DNA of 64,000 nucleotides from an uncultured Arcanobacterium sp. Lineage in GTDB: Bacteria > Actinomycetota > Actinomycetes > Actinomycetales > Actinomycetaceae. The DNA is taken from assembly GCA_958428545.1 (NCBI GenBank), contig CAUAGM010000003.1, forward strand, positions 1-64,000, read 5' to 3'. The notes under the pieces are model-generated. The model worked only from the letters and a program-made list of their open reading frames with translations. It was not told the DNA's origin and did no database searches. The translations under genes were made by a program, and so were the position numbers. Every line of letters starts with the position of its first letter. Position 1 is the stretch's first letter. Shown piece after piece: positions 27,308 to 36,038 of the stretch.

Positions 27308-28522
27308 ATGTCTGTCCGCCGAGTTGCCCTGCTTACTGCAGGTGGTTTTGCCCCATGCCTCTCCACGGCTGTGGGTGATTTGATCGAGCGTTATAACGCA
27401 ATCGATCCGAGCATCGAGATTATTGGTTATCAGTATGGCTATCATGGTTTGCTCACCCGAAATTTCGTCGTCTTTGATGAAGAAGCTCGTAAGAATGCTG
27501 CTGTTTTGAAAAAGTTTGGCGGTTCGCCGATTGGCAATTCGCGCGTGAAGCTTACAAACTCTCAAGATCTCGTAGAACGCGGGCTTATCAAAAAGGGCGA
27601 GAATGCTCTCGAAGTAGCTGCAAACAATTTGAAGCTCGACGGTGTAGACGTCTTGCATACTATCGGTGGTGACGATACCAACACCACTGCTGCAGACTTG
27701 GCTGCGTATCTGCACGACAATGACTATGAGCTTACTGTTGTGGGATTGCCTAAGACTATCGACAACGATATTGTGCCAATCAAGCAGAGCCTCGGTGCGT
27801 GGACTGCTGCTGAGCAGGCTTCAGAGTTTGCTCAAAACGTGATTGGTGAGCACCGCTCAAATCCTCGTATGCTTATTATTCATGAAGTCATGGGGCGCAA
27901 CTGCGGCTATCTCACAGCTCAAGCGGCTGCTAATTATCACCAGTGGGTGAAAGAGCAGGAATGGCTTCCAAGTGCTGGTTTGAGCAAAGAGCGCTGGGAT
28001 ATTCATGCAGTGTACGTGCCAGAAATTACTTATGATCTCGACGTAGAAGCTTCGCGCTTGCGCAAGGTGATGGACGAGATTGGCAACGTTAATATCTTCC
28101 TGGGTGAAGGCGCTGGCGTCGAAGAAATTATTGAAGAAATGATTGAAGATGGTATTGAGCCAGAGCGTGACGCTTTCGGGCACGTCAAACTCGATACAAT
28201 TAACCCTGGTCAGTGGTTTGCTAAGAAGTTCTCAAAGCTGATTGGCGCTGAAAAAGTGATGGTACAAAAGTCGGGTTATTTCTCGCGTTCAGCCGCTTCA
28301 AACGAAGCTGATCTGGAGCTTATCGGCCAGATGGCTGATATGGCTGTTGAGTGTGCTCTTCGTGGAGAATCTGGCGTGATTGGGCAAGACGAAGAAGATA
28401 ACGACGTGATGAAGGCTATTGATTTCACGCGCATTGCTGGAGCAAAGCCTTTTGATGTTCATCAGGATTGGTTTGCTCAGATGCTCTGCGAGATTGGTGA
28501 GCCGTGGGAGCCTAAAGCCTAA
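27308..28522 (+). CDS. pfp: Pyrophosphate-dependent 6-phosphofructokinase
   Basis: Phosphorylates fructose 6-phosphate, most likely with pyrophosphate rather than ATP. The donor-specificity residues favour PPi: GGDD at 120-123 (ATP enzymes have GGDGS) and Lys149 in PKTIDND (ATP enzymes usually have Gly there). The catalytic Asp is D152. The N-terminus TAGGFAPCLSTAVG is typical of this actinobacterial group, and 404 residues is a normal length. A strong ribosome site (gaggaagg) precedes the ATG. The reaction is reversible, so it can serve glycolysis and gluconeogenesis. Flanked downstream by a strong bidirectional terminator. Confidence 0.9.
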   Translation: MSVRRVALLTAGGFAPCLSTAVGDLIERYNAIDPSIEIIGYQYGYHGLLTRNFVVFDEEARKNAAVLKKFGGSPIGNSRVKLTNSQDLVERGLIKKGENALEVAANNLKLDGVDVLHTIGGDDTNTTAADLAAYLHDNDYELTVVGLPKTIDNDIVPIKQSLGAWTAAEQASEFAQNVIGEHRSNPRMLIIHEVMGRNCGYLTAQAAANYHQWVKEQEWLPSAGLSKERWDIHAVYVPEITYDLDVEASRLRKVMDEIGNVNIFLGEGAGVEEIIEEMIEDGIEPERDAFGHVKLDTINPGQWFAKKFSKLIGAEKVMVQKSGYFSRSAASNEADLELIGQMADMAVECALRGESGVIGQDEEDNDVMKAIDFTRIAGAKPFDVHQDWFAQMLCEIGEPWEPKA

Positions 28523-28540
28523 GAGGCTGCTCACAAAATT

Positions 28541-28584
28541 AGTGGCGTTGCAATACTCATCAGATATTGCAACGCCACTTTTAA
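28541..28584. terminator. Bidirectional terminator between pfp and pknL
   Basis: Perfect 15-bp stem (28541-28555 with 28565-28579) and a 9-nt loop. T-rich sequence follows on both strands (ttttaa on plus, aattttg on minus), between convergent genes. Confidence 0.85.
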
Positions 28585-28605
28585 TGTTGTAGCTGCTCTT
28601 TATGT

Positions 28606-30699
28606 TCAGACAATGGTAAGCGTGATAGTAGAACCTTTTTTCGCTTTAGTTCCGCCTGCAGTATCCTGCAATCGAACTGTGCCAAAATAGCCGCCGAGCA
28701 GTTCTTTTACAGCAACATTGAATCCAGCTTCTTCTAAAATTCTCGTTGCTTCATCGCGTTGTTTTCCTACGACGTTTGGCACTTCCAGCAATTCTGGGCC
28801 TTTGGAGATAGTGAGAGTGACGGCGTCACCTCGGTAGAGCTGAGTGCCTTCGGCAGGATCTACGGAAATAACAGCTCCCTCGGGCACTGAATCAGAAAAT
28901 TCTTCTTGTTTTGTGACGCTAAATCCAGCGTCGGTGAGAGCTTTTTCGTAGTCAGAGCCAGAGAGTTCTCCGATTTTGGGAATTGTGATGGGTTCACGCC
29001 CTTTGCTGACGATATACGTTACAGAAGAATCATGGGGGATAGATTCTCCAGCTTCGGGAGTTTGAGAAATAACGGTTCCTTTTGGTACATCATTCGACCA
29101 GTCTTCACTTGCGGAGGCAGCAAACCGAGCTTGCGTGAGTATATGCTGAGCTTCATCGGCAGTTTTGCCGACCACGTTGGGGACGTTCAGATATTCCACG
29201 CCATCTGAAATGCGAAGAGTAATGATCTGCGAGGGATGAGCAGTAGTGCCGCCTTCTGGTGTGCTTGCGATAACGGTATCTTTATCGACTGTATCTGAAT
29301 ATTCGTGCGCAGTTGTGGTCTGGAAGCCCACAGTAGTGAGAGTTTTTTCTGCTTCTGCCACACTCATGCCAGCTACCTGAGGAATTGATACTCGCAGCCC
29401 TGGCCCAAAAAAGAACCACCAATATATGCCGCTCGAAAGAGCCGCAATTAAAGTGATTATTAGTAGAAGCGCTGTAATTAGTTTCTTTGAACGTGTGCCG
29501 CCTTTGCGCGACTCATGTGTCTGCTCGGCGGTAGTGACGTATGTTCCCGTTTGAATAGAATTTTCAGTATCGTTGTTGGTCTGGGAATCGTCAGCAGTAT
29601 GAGGCGTAAGAGCAGCCAGCTGCTGCGTGGGGAAAATTTCAGATGTCGTTACGATCTCAAGTTCGTCAGTGCGTTTGGGGGGGGGAATTGTTGATGTATG
29701 CGACTGCGCTGAATGTGATGTACTCGAAATAGATGTGTGGGAAGAAGTAATTTCTGTTTTTTCGATTATTGGTTTGTGAGGGAAGACAGGAATTCTGCGC
29801 ATCTGGTCGGCGTCATCAAGGTGCGTTATCACATTGGTGAGCATATCGAGCGCAGCAGATGCATTGAGCGGGCGTTTGGAAGGGTCTTTTGCAGTGAGCG
29901 TGCAGATAAAAGAATCGATGTCGTCGGGCATCCATTCGGCGGTTTGTGTAAGGCGAGGCATCGGATCATTCACGTGTGCGTATGCCACAGCCACAGGAGA
30001 CTCTCCAATAAATGGCTGCGTACCTGCGAGGAGCTCGTAGAGCATTACTCCTAGTGCATAGAGATCTGCGCGCTGATCTGCGCGCCCGCGAGTGACGATT
30101 TCGGGTGCGGTATATGCCACAGTGCCAAGCATCTGCCCTGAATGAGTGCTTGTCACATCGCTAACTGCGCGAGCCAGACCGAAATCGGCGACTTTTGCGG
30201 TGTAGCTCGGGGGAGATAGCACATGCTTGTGTGAGATAGATTCGCTGAGCAGAATATTTTCAGGCTTGACGTCTCGATGAACGATTCCAGCTTCATGCGC
30301 CACAGCTAGAGCTGTCAAAACCTGACGGGTGATTTCAAGTGAATCTCTTAGCGTAAAAGATCCATGTGCTGAAAGTTCGGAGCGAAGATCAGGGCCGTTG
30401 ATAAGCTCCATCACGAGATAGGCTCTTTCGCCTTCAGAGCTGTGATAAATACCTTGATCGTAAATGCTCACAATATGCGGATTGCTGAGAGCTGCTGCGG
30501 CTTGTGCCTCTCGAATAAAGCGCTGTGCAAAATCGGGCTGTTCAGCGAGGTGGGAGTGAATAAGTTTCAGGGCGACTGGGCGCTGCAGGCGAGTATCGAT
30601 TCCGCGATAGACGCTTGCCATTCCTCCGCGTGCGAGGCGCGCCTCAATACGGTAGCGCCCATCAATGACGGTAGCAAGCAACGGATCCAACATATTCAC
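28606..30699 (-). CDS. pknL: PASTA-domain Ser/Thr protein kinase (PknL/PknB type)
   Basis: Membrane sensor kinase. The N-terminal kinase domain (about 15-290) has the glycine loop GGMASVY, the catalytic HRDVKPEN near 142 and DFGLA. A Ser/Thr/Pro-rich linker (about 300-405) leads to one transmembrane helix (about 407-433) and four extracellular PASTA repeats (start motifs IPQVAGM, VPNVVGK, IPKIGEL, VPNVVGK), which in relatives sense cell-wall fragments. The linker contains a run of nine C's in the coding strand. The neighbour on the far side encodes an Rv2175c-like protein, the known PknL substrate in mycobacteria, so the pknL name is favoured by context. A GTG start follows TAAACT by 7 nt; an ATG lies two codons later. 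Confidence 0.93.
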   Translation of the reverse strand: MNMLDPLLATVIDGRYRIEARLARGGMASVYRGIDTRLQRPVALKLIHSHLAEQPDFAQRFIREAQAAAALSNPHIVSIYDQGIYHSSEGERAYLVMELINGPDLRSELSAHGSFTLRDSLEITRQVLTALAVAHEAGIVHRDVKPENILLSESISHKHVLSPPSYTAKVADFGLARAVSDVTSTHSGQMLGTVAYTAPEIVTRGRADQRADLYALGVMLYELLAGTQPFIGESPVAVAYAHVNDPMPRLTQTAEWMPDDIDSFICTLTAKDPSKRPLNASAALDMLTNVITHLDDADQMRRIPVFPHKPIIEKTEITSSHTSISSTSHSAQSHTSTIPPPKRTDELEIVTTSEIFPTQQLAALTPHTADDSQTNNDTENSIQTGTYVTTAEQTHESRKGGTRSKKLITALLLIITLIAALSSGIYWWFFFGPGLRVSIPQVAGMSVAEAEKTLTTVGFQTTTAHEYSDTVDKDTVIASTPEGGTTAHPSQIITLRISDGVEYLNVPNVVGKTADEAQHILTQARFAASASEDWSNDVPKGTVISQTPEAGESIPHDSSVTYIVSKGREPITIPKIGELSGSDYEKALTDAGFSVTKQEEFSDSVPEGAVISVDPAEGTQLYRGDAVTLTISKGPELLEVPNVVGKQRDEATRILEEAGFNVAVKELLGGYFGTVRLQDTAGGTKAKKGSTITLTIV
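29677..29685 (-). repeat. Nine-base homopolymer inside pknL
   Basis: G9 on the plus strand, C9 on the coding strand, encoding three prolines (IPPPKR) at about residues 338-341, between the kinase domain and the membrane helix. A one-base slip would shift the frame before the transmembrane and PASTA regions. Confidence 0.8.
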
Positions 30700-30706
30700 A
30701 TACTTA

Positions 30707-30712
30707 AGTTTA
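30707..30712 (-). promoter_or_regulatory. -10 box of pknL (leaderless candidate)
   Basis: TAAACT on the minus strand ends 7 nt before the pknL GTG, with no ribosome site, suggesting transcription starts at the start codon. Confidence 0.4.
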
Positions 30713-30900
30713 ACTGGCTAAGTCCATTTGCGGCAGTTCGTGAAAACGCGTGTGTTTGTGAAGGAGGGGTATGTGCGCGAGAGCAGTGCTGTATTCGTGG
30801 AAAAGCTTGTGGGATCAGTGCAGAGAGTTTTTGATTCAAAAGCAGAGTAGCTTTTGTGCTGATAAAGGCGTGTTTACTGAGGATGAAGGCGTGAGTGGTG

Positions 30901-30906
30901 TATATT
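30901..30906 (+). promoter_or_regulatory. -10 box of the Rv2175c-like gene (leaderless candidate)
   Basis: TATATT followed by 6 nt and then the GTG at 30913. There is no ribosome site at that spacing, so a leaderless message is likely. Confidence 0.5.
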
Positions 30907-30912
30907 GGCGCC

Positions 30913-31314
30913 GTGGCTGAAACTACTTCTAATAATTTAAGCGCTGATAAATCTTGTCTGCTTCCTTCTCCTGATGAATGGCTGTGGCTTCCCGAGGTTG
31001 CGGATCTGCTTGGTGTGCGTGGGCGTGATGTGCGTGCAATGATAGGCGATCATCGTCTGGTTGCTGTTCGCAGAGGTGAAAATAATGCCTTGGCAGTAAA
31101 TGGTGCGCAGTTTGTTGAAAAAGATGGGTGTATTGTGCCTTTGCCTAGTTTGCGAGGCACTCTTATTCAGCTTGCCGATGCGGGATATAGCTGCGAGGAA
31201 GCTCTGCGCTGGCTGATGGAGCCCAATGATCTTGTGGGAATGACGCCATTAGAGGGCTTGCGCGGAGAAAAAACGCACGCCGTCCGCCGAGCAATCCAAT
31301 TCTTAGCATTCTGA
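30913..31314 (+). CDS. Rv2175c-like DNA-binding protein
   Basis: Small winged-helix DNA-binding protein. It matches the Rv2175c family: LPEVADLLGVRGRDVRAMI (helix-turn-helix), a LVAVRRG wing, then LRGTLIQLADAGYSCEEALRWL and a C-terminal end of VRRAIQFLAF. In M. tuberculosis this protein is phosphorylated by PknL encoded next door, which lowers DNA binding; the Thr/Ser-rich N-terminus here (AETTSNNLS) could be the target. It diverges from pknL. The GTG at 30913 was chosen for the -10 box 6 nt upstream; GTG codons at 30895 and 30898 are alternatives. Confidence 0.8.
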   Translation: MAETTSNNLSADKSCLLPSPDEWLWLPEVADLLGVRGRDVRAMIGDHRLVAVRRGENNALAVNGAQFVEKDGCIVPLPSLRGTLIQLADAGYSCEEALRWLMEPNDLVGMTPLEGLRGEKTHAVRRAIQFLAF

Positions 31315-31348
31315 TTTTTTGATAATTTTTGATGCTGATGCTATCGAC

Positions 31349-31382
31349 GTAAGTATGCGGTGATAAAACGCCGCATACTTAC
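31349..31382. terminator. Hairpin between convergent genes
   Basis: Perfect 12-bp stem (GTAAGTATGCGG / CCGCATACTTAC), 10-nt loop, between the Rv2175c-like gene and idsA. No T-run follows on either strand; probably a bidirectional terminator of the tail-less type. Confidence 0.55.
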
Positions 31383-31472
31383 AGTTCATACGAGCTATTT
31401 TGATACAAAATGCTATACGCTCTGCTCATTATATGCTCGCTGCCTTTTGGTGTGCGCTGATATCTTCTTACT

Positions 31473-32591
31473 TTACGAATTGCGTTCAGTGAGAGATTTG
31501 GCTAGATCTTTCAAAATATCCAGATGTAGAGTGCTGCTTTGCAGCCCTGTGGCAACGATATTTTCGCGCTCTTTAATCATGCTTTCGTGCTGCTGTGCGG
31601 CTCCCGAGCGCTGCATAATTGTGCGTACTGTATGTAGTTGTTCGCAGCTTAATTGCTGCCCAAGCAAAGAATCAATGATCTCTTTATCTTCTGCTGACGC
31701 TTTTGCTCGAGTGAGCGCAAGAAGTACTGTGCGTTTACCTTCTGTGATATCACCACCAGCTGGTTTACCAGTCACGTTTGGCTCTCCGAAGACGCCCAGA
31801 GTATCGTCACGAAGTTGAAAAGCCTCGCCAAGTGGAGAGCATAGACGTTCAAGTTCGTTCACGACGGAATCATCAGCTTGTGCGAAGTGTGCGCCGAGCA
31901 GAGTGGGGACTGTTACAGAGTAGCGAGCCGCTTTGTGATACAAGACTGTGAGCGCTGAGGAAATGGCATCCGAATCATCAGCTTCTGTCAGTGGTATGTA
32001 TTCTGCATGTACGTCAGTAAATTGACCGAAAGCGACTTCCGCCGTCATTGAATCAAAGAGACTGGCTACTGTGCTTGAGCAGTGTATAGGATTGCCGTAC
32101 GGGTCTATTGCTGTGGCGAGGGCGTGAGTGAGAGTGTGAGATGCGAGTGATAGTAGGTAATCGCCTAGTAAAAGAGCCATTTTTATACCATAAGCATCAG
32201 GATCGCCAGTGAGGCAATGAGTATGATGTGCCTGCGTGAAAGCAACGTGTGCAGTCGTCACGCCGCGGCGAGTAGGGGCTGCGTCAATGATGTCGTCATG
32301 TACGAGAGCGGAAAGCTGATACAGCTCAAGAGCAGTTCCTAATTCTACGGGAAGCTGCGAGATTGGCAGGGCGGAGAGCTCGCATATATCTATATTTGCT
32401 CCTGCTTGCCATCCTGCTAGAGCGAAAAGAGCTCGAGTGCGCTTACCTCCTCGCGCAAGAGTTTGAGCTGGAGCAAGAAATGATGCGGCGGCAGATGCGG
32501 GGGCGTGGAGAGTAAAAGGGAGAGATGTAGAAAGAATCGCAGTGAGAGAATCACCAACGGCTTTTTTGTAGGTGTCTATGATATCGAGCAT
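31473..32591 (-). CDS. idsA: Polyprenyl diphosphate synthase (IdsA type)
   Basis: Chain-elongating trans-prenyltransferase that makes geranylgeranyl or longer diphosphates for menaquinone and lipid carriers. The first Asp-rich motif is DDIID at 99-103 with RRG after it. The second is DDTLG at 262-266 within FQLRDDTLGVFGEP, the form usual for actinobacterial IdsA proteins. TGKPAGGDITEGKRT follows. The 372-residue length fits. Product length is not predictable from sequence alone. The ATG follows TAGACT by 6 nt. Its position beside pknL and the Rv2175c-like gene matches mycobacterial order. Confidence 0.93.
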   Translation of the reverse strand: MLDIIDTYKKAVGDSLTAILSTSLPFTLHAPASAAASFLAPAQTLARGGKRTRALFALAGWQAGANIDICELSALPISQLPVELGTALELYQLSALVHDDIIDAAPTRRGVTTAHVAFTQAHHTHCLTGDPDAYGIKMALLLGDYLLSLASHTLTHALATAIDPYGNPIHCSSTVASLFDSMTAEVAFGQFTDVHAEYIPLTEADDSDAISSALTVLYHKAARYSVTVPTLLGAHFAQADDSVVNELERLCSPLGEAFQLRDDTLGVFGEPNVTGKPAGGDITEGKRTVLLALTRAKASAEDKEIIDSLLGQQLSCEQLHTVRTIMQRSGAAQQHESMIKERENIVATGLQSSTLHLDILKDLAKSLTERNS

Positions 32592-32597
32592 ATTCTT

Positions 32598-32603
32598 AGT
32601 CTA
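32598..32603 (-). promoter_or_regulatory. -10 box of idsA (leaderless candidate)
   Basis: TAGACT on the minus strand ends exactly 6 nt before the idsA ATG, with no Shine-Dalgarno sequence. Confidence 0.5.
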
Positions 32604-32698
32604 CTGGTGAGTTGTCCACGGAGAAGAAACATGCTGTAAATATCCACGGATATTTATGTTTTCTGCATGATATAGGAAATCGTGATGAGATTGCTGCT

Positions 32699-34204
32699 AT
32701 GAAAACACTACAGCTTGCCCACCCTGAAGGCATTGCTGCTCTTGTGCCAGCTATGCTTGATTCTCGTCCGCAGCGCCGCATAGTTGCCATGTGCCTTCGT
32801 CGAGGAAGCAGACTACATCCTGCGATGCCGCTGGGAAGTGAATGCTGTATCGGGCCAATGATTAGTTTTAATCTGCCTTCTTCTTTGCGTGTAGGAGGAA
32901 AAATAGGTGAGGCTGCTGCTATCGAGACTCAAATTACGGAGTTTATTGAAACGTACACAGTGCGAACACTGGCGATAATTCTCTACTGTGATGACGTCGT
33001 TTCTCTGCTCCGATCTGGTGAAATACTCGATGCATTTTTTGATATGAGTAATCGCTTTTTTGAGCGATTGAAAATCATTGATAAACGATACGGCAAAAGC
33101 GATATGCCTGTGTGTTCTTTGTTTTTGTGTGATTTTAAGGTGTGTATCGACGTATATTCGCTTGTACGTGAAGCTCATCGGATTGTGCGCGATGATGAGT
33201 TTGATATAGAGGCAATACAGCATGATGATTCGCCAGCGTCGCTAGCATCTTTGTATGGGATTCTTTTTGTGGCAGCTTATCGGCACCTTGAGCATATGGG
33301 AAAAATTGCAGCATATTCCGATCTTGAACGTTCATTGGGGCGAGCCGAGAAAATATATTCTTCGTGCAGGTGCGATGAGAAAAATAGCAGCAATCCCCAC
33401 TGTGAACATACTACATGTGCCTTAGTTCGAAAGGAGAGCACAACGGCAAAAGATACTGAGCGAGAAGAGAGCATAAGAGTTGGAGAAAAAATGAATGATA
33501 CGCAAGATAGGCAAGAGCAAGATATGCAAGATGAGGAAAATGCCGATAGTGTGCAAGAAAAACAGTGTAAAGAAAGCACGCAAATAGAAAAATATGGAGC
33601 ACGAGGAGAGGAGTATATGCATTGCGATGTGCACGAATGCGCCAATGAAGACGTTACTTCTCGTTACGTTTGCGCGGCAATGCGAGCCTATAAAGAGGAG
33701 CTAGATAGAAATCGTGCATCCTCAATAGCGATGTGGAATTTTACTTTTGGGGTAGCGCAAAAGATTCATGGGGATACAACTTTGGTGAAAAGAATAACTG
33801 CAGCAAAAGCAGGAATGCTAGCTGCGCAACTACACAATCAAAAAATTAGAGATCGCGTGATTCTCTATGCAGTTCATCCAACGATCCGCAGCGTCGCCTC
33901 TTTATCGAGCACACAGCTGATCAGAAAAATGACTGAAGCTTCATCGTTACCTCCGAATATGCCTCGGGCGCATAGCGTGATAAATGTACTGGCATTTTTA
34001 GGGGTGTGCGTGCCTGCAGCGATTCCAATTGTCTATGGCACAATGGCGTATATCCAATGGTGGATTGGAGAGGGGAGTAAAGCGCGTGCATCGATTGATA
34101 AGATCAGCGAAGGTGGGCACGATATTTCACTTGTAAAACTTGTTGAATATGCTCTCAGTGTGCAGCTTCCGCCGCCGTGGGTTGATATTCAGAAGGAAGA
34201 ATGA
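32699..34204 (+). CDS. DUF4192 family protein
   Basis: Actinobacterial family of unknown function, commonly encoded near sigA and parE. The N-terminus (LAHPEGIAALVPAMLDSRPQRRIVAMCLR) carries the family pattern. The C-terminal half (from about 330) is helical and ends with a WWIGEGSKARASIDKI segment typical of the family. Between about 220 and 315 sits a hydrophilic Glu/Gln-rich insert with clustered Cys and His (CRCDEK, HCEHTTC, HCDVHEC). The start was placed at the ATG at 32699, where homology begins; a TTG at 32612 would add 29 residues. Confidence 0.78.
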   Translation: MKTLQLAHPEGIAALVPAMLDSRPQRRIVAMCLRRGSRLHPAMPLGSECCIGPMISFNLPSSLRVGGKIGEAAAIETQITEFIETYTVRTLAIILYCDDVVSLLRSGEILDAFFDMSNRFFERLKIIDKRYGKSDMPVCSLFLCDFKVCIDVYSLVREAHRIVRDDEFDIEAIQHDDSPASLASLYGILFVAAYRHLEHMGKIAAYSDLERSLGRAEKIYSSCRCDEKNSSNPHCEHTTCALVRKESTTAKDTEREESIRVGEKMNDTQDRQEQDMQDEENADSVQEKQCKESTQIEKYGARGEEYMHCDVHECANEDVTSRYVCAAMRAYKEELDRNRASSIAMWNFTFGVAQKIHGDTTLVKRITAAKAGMLAAQLHNQKIRDRVILYAVHPTIRSVASLSSTQLIRKMTEASSLPPNMPRAHSVINVLAFLGVCVPAAIPIVYGTMAYIQWWIGEGSKARASIDKISEGGHDISLVKLVEYALSVQLPPPWVDIQKEE

Positions 34205-34270
34205 GTTTGTGATTATGCACACCGCATTGGAATAAACACCATCTTTTGCACGTTTCGAATACCGTGATAT

Positions 34271-34300
34271 TTAAGTATTTCTATGCTCTCACGCTATAAT
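34271..34300 (+). promoter_or_regulatory. Promoter upstream of sigA
   Basis: A perfect TATAAT at 34295-34300 with a weak -35 (TTAAGT, 34271-34276) 18 nt upstream, 67 bp before the start codon. Confidence 0.55.
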
Positions 34301-34367
34301 GCTTGAGCTGATATAGAGAATATATAGGAAATATCTTCATTGGCAACGATATGCGGAAAGGGTGCAC

Positions 34368-36038
34368 GTGGCAGCTTCGACAAAGAAAAAAGTGAGTACT
34401 GCACAAACTCGTGCTGCGAAGGGTGATACAGCACAGACCAGTGCGACGGCAGTCACGCCAGCACACGAGATAGGCAAAGAAGAGAATGCGCCGCTCAATC
34501 CTCCTGCTAAACGGGCTGTGAAGCCTGTCTGGGAAGCATATCGCGTGGCAACTGGGCAGCTGACGGCAGAAGAAGCTGCTGCTATGACGAAAATTGATCT
34601 TATGGCAATGCCTGATCCTTCGCCCGATCTTTCACCTAAGCCAGCAGAGCAAGAGGAGAAACCTAAGAAAAAATCTGTGAAAAAAGCACAGAAAAAGGCT
34701 TCTTCAGAAGATAGCACTGAAAAATCTACCCAGAAGAAGACTGCTAAGGTATCAAAGAAAAAAGATAAGCTGCAGGAAAAAGACAGCAATGAGCACATTG
34801 CAGATGAGGATGTGGATCACAATAGCCATGATGAGGTAGATGAGCACGAGGATAATCTTGAATCGGCAGCTACCCCAGACGAACCAGATGTTTTAGATGA
34901 GGAAGAGATCGATCTTGATGACGATCTGGACGATCCCGATGATGCAGATTCAGACGAAACTGATTCTGAAAGTGATCATGATCTAGATGCTGATGATTCT
35001 GACGAAGAATCAAATGATCCTACTTCCGATGATAGTCAGAAGGCTGATGCGCACAAACATGCTGGCGCTTTTGTGATGAAAGATTCTGACGATACCGACG
35101 AGCCTCAACAGCGGGTACACGTTGCTGGTGCAACGGCAGATCCTGTTAAAGACTATCTCAAACAAATCGGCAAGGTAGCATTGCTGAATGCTGAGCAGGA
35201 AGTGGAGCTTGCTAAACGTATTGAAGCAGGGCTATATGCTAAGTATCTTTTAGATACGCAAGATATTCGTGATACGAAGAAACGGCGTGAGCTTATTGCG
35301 ATTTCCCGAGATGGGCAGAACGCCAAGAACCACTTGCTTGAAGCAAACTTGCGTTTAGTTGTCTCGCTCGCCAAGCGCTACACTGGGCGCGGTATGCTCT
35401 TCCTTGATTTGATTCAGGAAGGCAATCTAGGGCTTGTGCGCGCTGTCGAAAAATTCGACTATGCCAAGGGATATAAGTTCTCTACATATGCTACATGGTG
35501 GATTCGTCAAGCGATTACGCGTGCTATGGCAGATCAGGCACGCACTATTCGTATCCCTGTGCATATGGTTGAAGTTATTAATAAACTTGCCCGAGTTCAG
35601 CGGCAAATGCTGCAAGATCTTGGCAGGGAGCCAACAGTAACGGAGCTTGCAAAAGAACTCGATATGAGCGAAGACAAAGTCGTGGAGGTTCAAAAGTACG
35701 GACGAGAGCCTATTTCTTTGCACACTCCTCTTGGGGAAGACGGAGATAGCGAATTTGGTGATCTTATTGAAGATTCCGAGGCTGTTGCTCCAACTGAAGC
35801 AGTAGATCATATGCTTCTTCAAGAGCAGCTGCGCCAAGTGCTCGATACACTGTCCGAGCGTGAAGCTGGGGTTGTGGCTATGCGTTTTGGTATGACGGAT
35901 GGGCAGGCAAAAACTCTTGACGAAATCGGTAAGGTCTATGGCGTTACGCGTGAGCGTATCCGCCAGATCGAATCGAAGACGATGAGCAAGCTTCGCCATC
36001 CTTCGCGTTCGCAGGTTTTGCGTGATTATCTTGAGTAA
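34368..36038 (+). CDS. sigA: Primary RNA polymerase sigma factor
   Basis: Housekeeping sigma factor. It has a long unusual N-terminus: Lys/Ala-rich to about 145, then a very acidic Asp/Glu/Ser stretch (about 145-230). Conserved regions follow: 1.2 (DPVKDYLKQIGK, about 251), 2 (DLIQEGNLGLVRAVEKFDY, YKFSTYATWWIRQAI), 3, and 4.2 with the helix-turn-helix (LDEIGKVYGVTRERIRQIE) near the end. The GTG at 34368 was chosen because ggaaagg lies 6 nt upstream; a GTG at 34362 is too close. It is followed by a short terminator. Confidence 0.97.
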   Translation: MAASTKKKVSTAQTRAAKGDTAQTSATAVTPAHEIGKEENAPLNPPAKRAVKPVWEAYRVATGQLTAEEAAAMTKIDLMAMPDPSPDLSPKPAEQEEKPKKKSVKKAQKKASSEDSTEKSTQKKTAKVSKKKDKLQEKDSNEHIADEDVDHNSHDEVDEHEDNLESAATPDEPDVLDEEEIDLDDDLDDPDDADSDETDSESDHDLDADDSDEESNDPTSDDSQKADAHKHAGAFVMKDSDDTDEPQQRVHVAGATADPVKDYLKQIGKVALLNAEQEVELAKRIEAGLYAKYLLDTQDIRDTKKRRELIAISRDGQNAKNHLLEANLRLVVSLAKRYTGRGMLFLDLIQEGNLGLVRAVEKFDYAKGYKFSTYATWWIRQAITRAMADQARTIRIPVHMVEVINKLARVQRQMLQDLGREPTVTELAKELDMSEDKVVEVQKYGREPISLHTPLGEDGDSEFGDLIEDSEAVAPTEAVDHMLLQEQLRQVLDTLSEREAGVVAMRFGMTDGQAKTLDEIGKVYGVTRERIRQIESKTMSKLRHPSRSQVLRDYLE

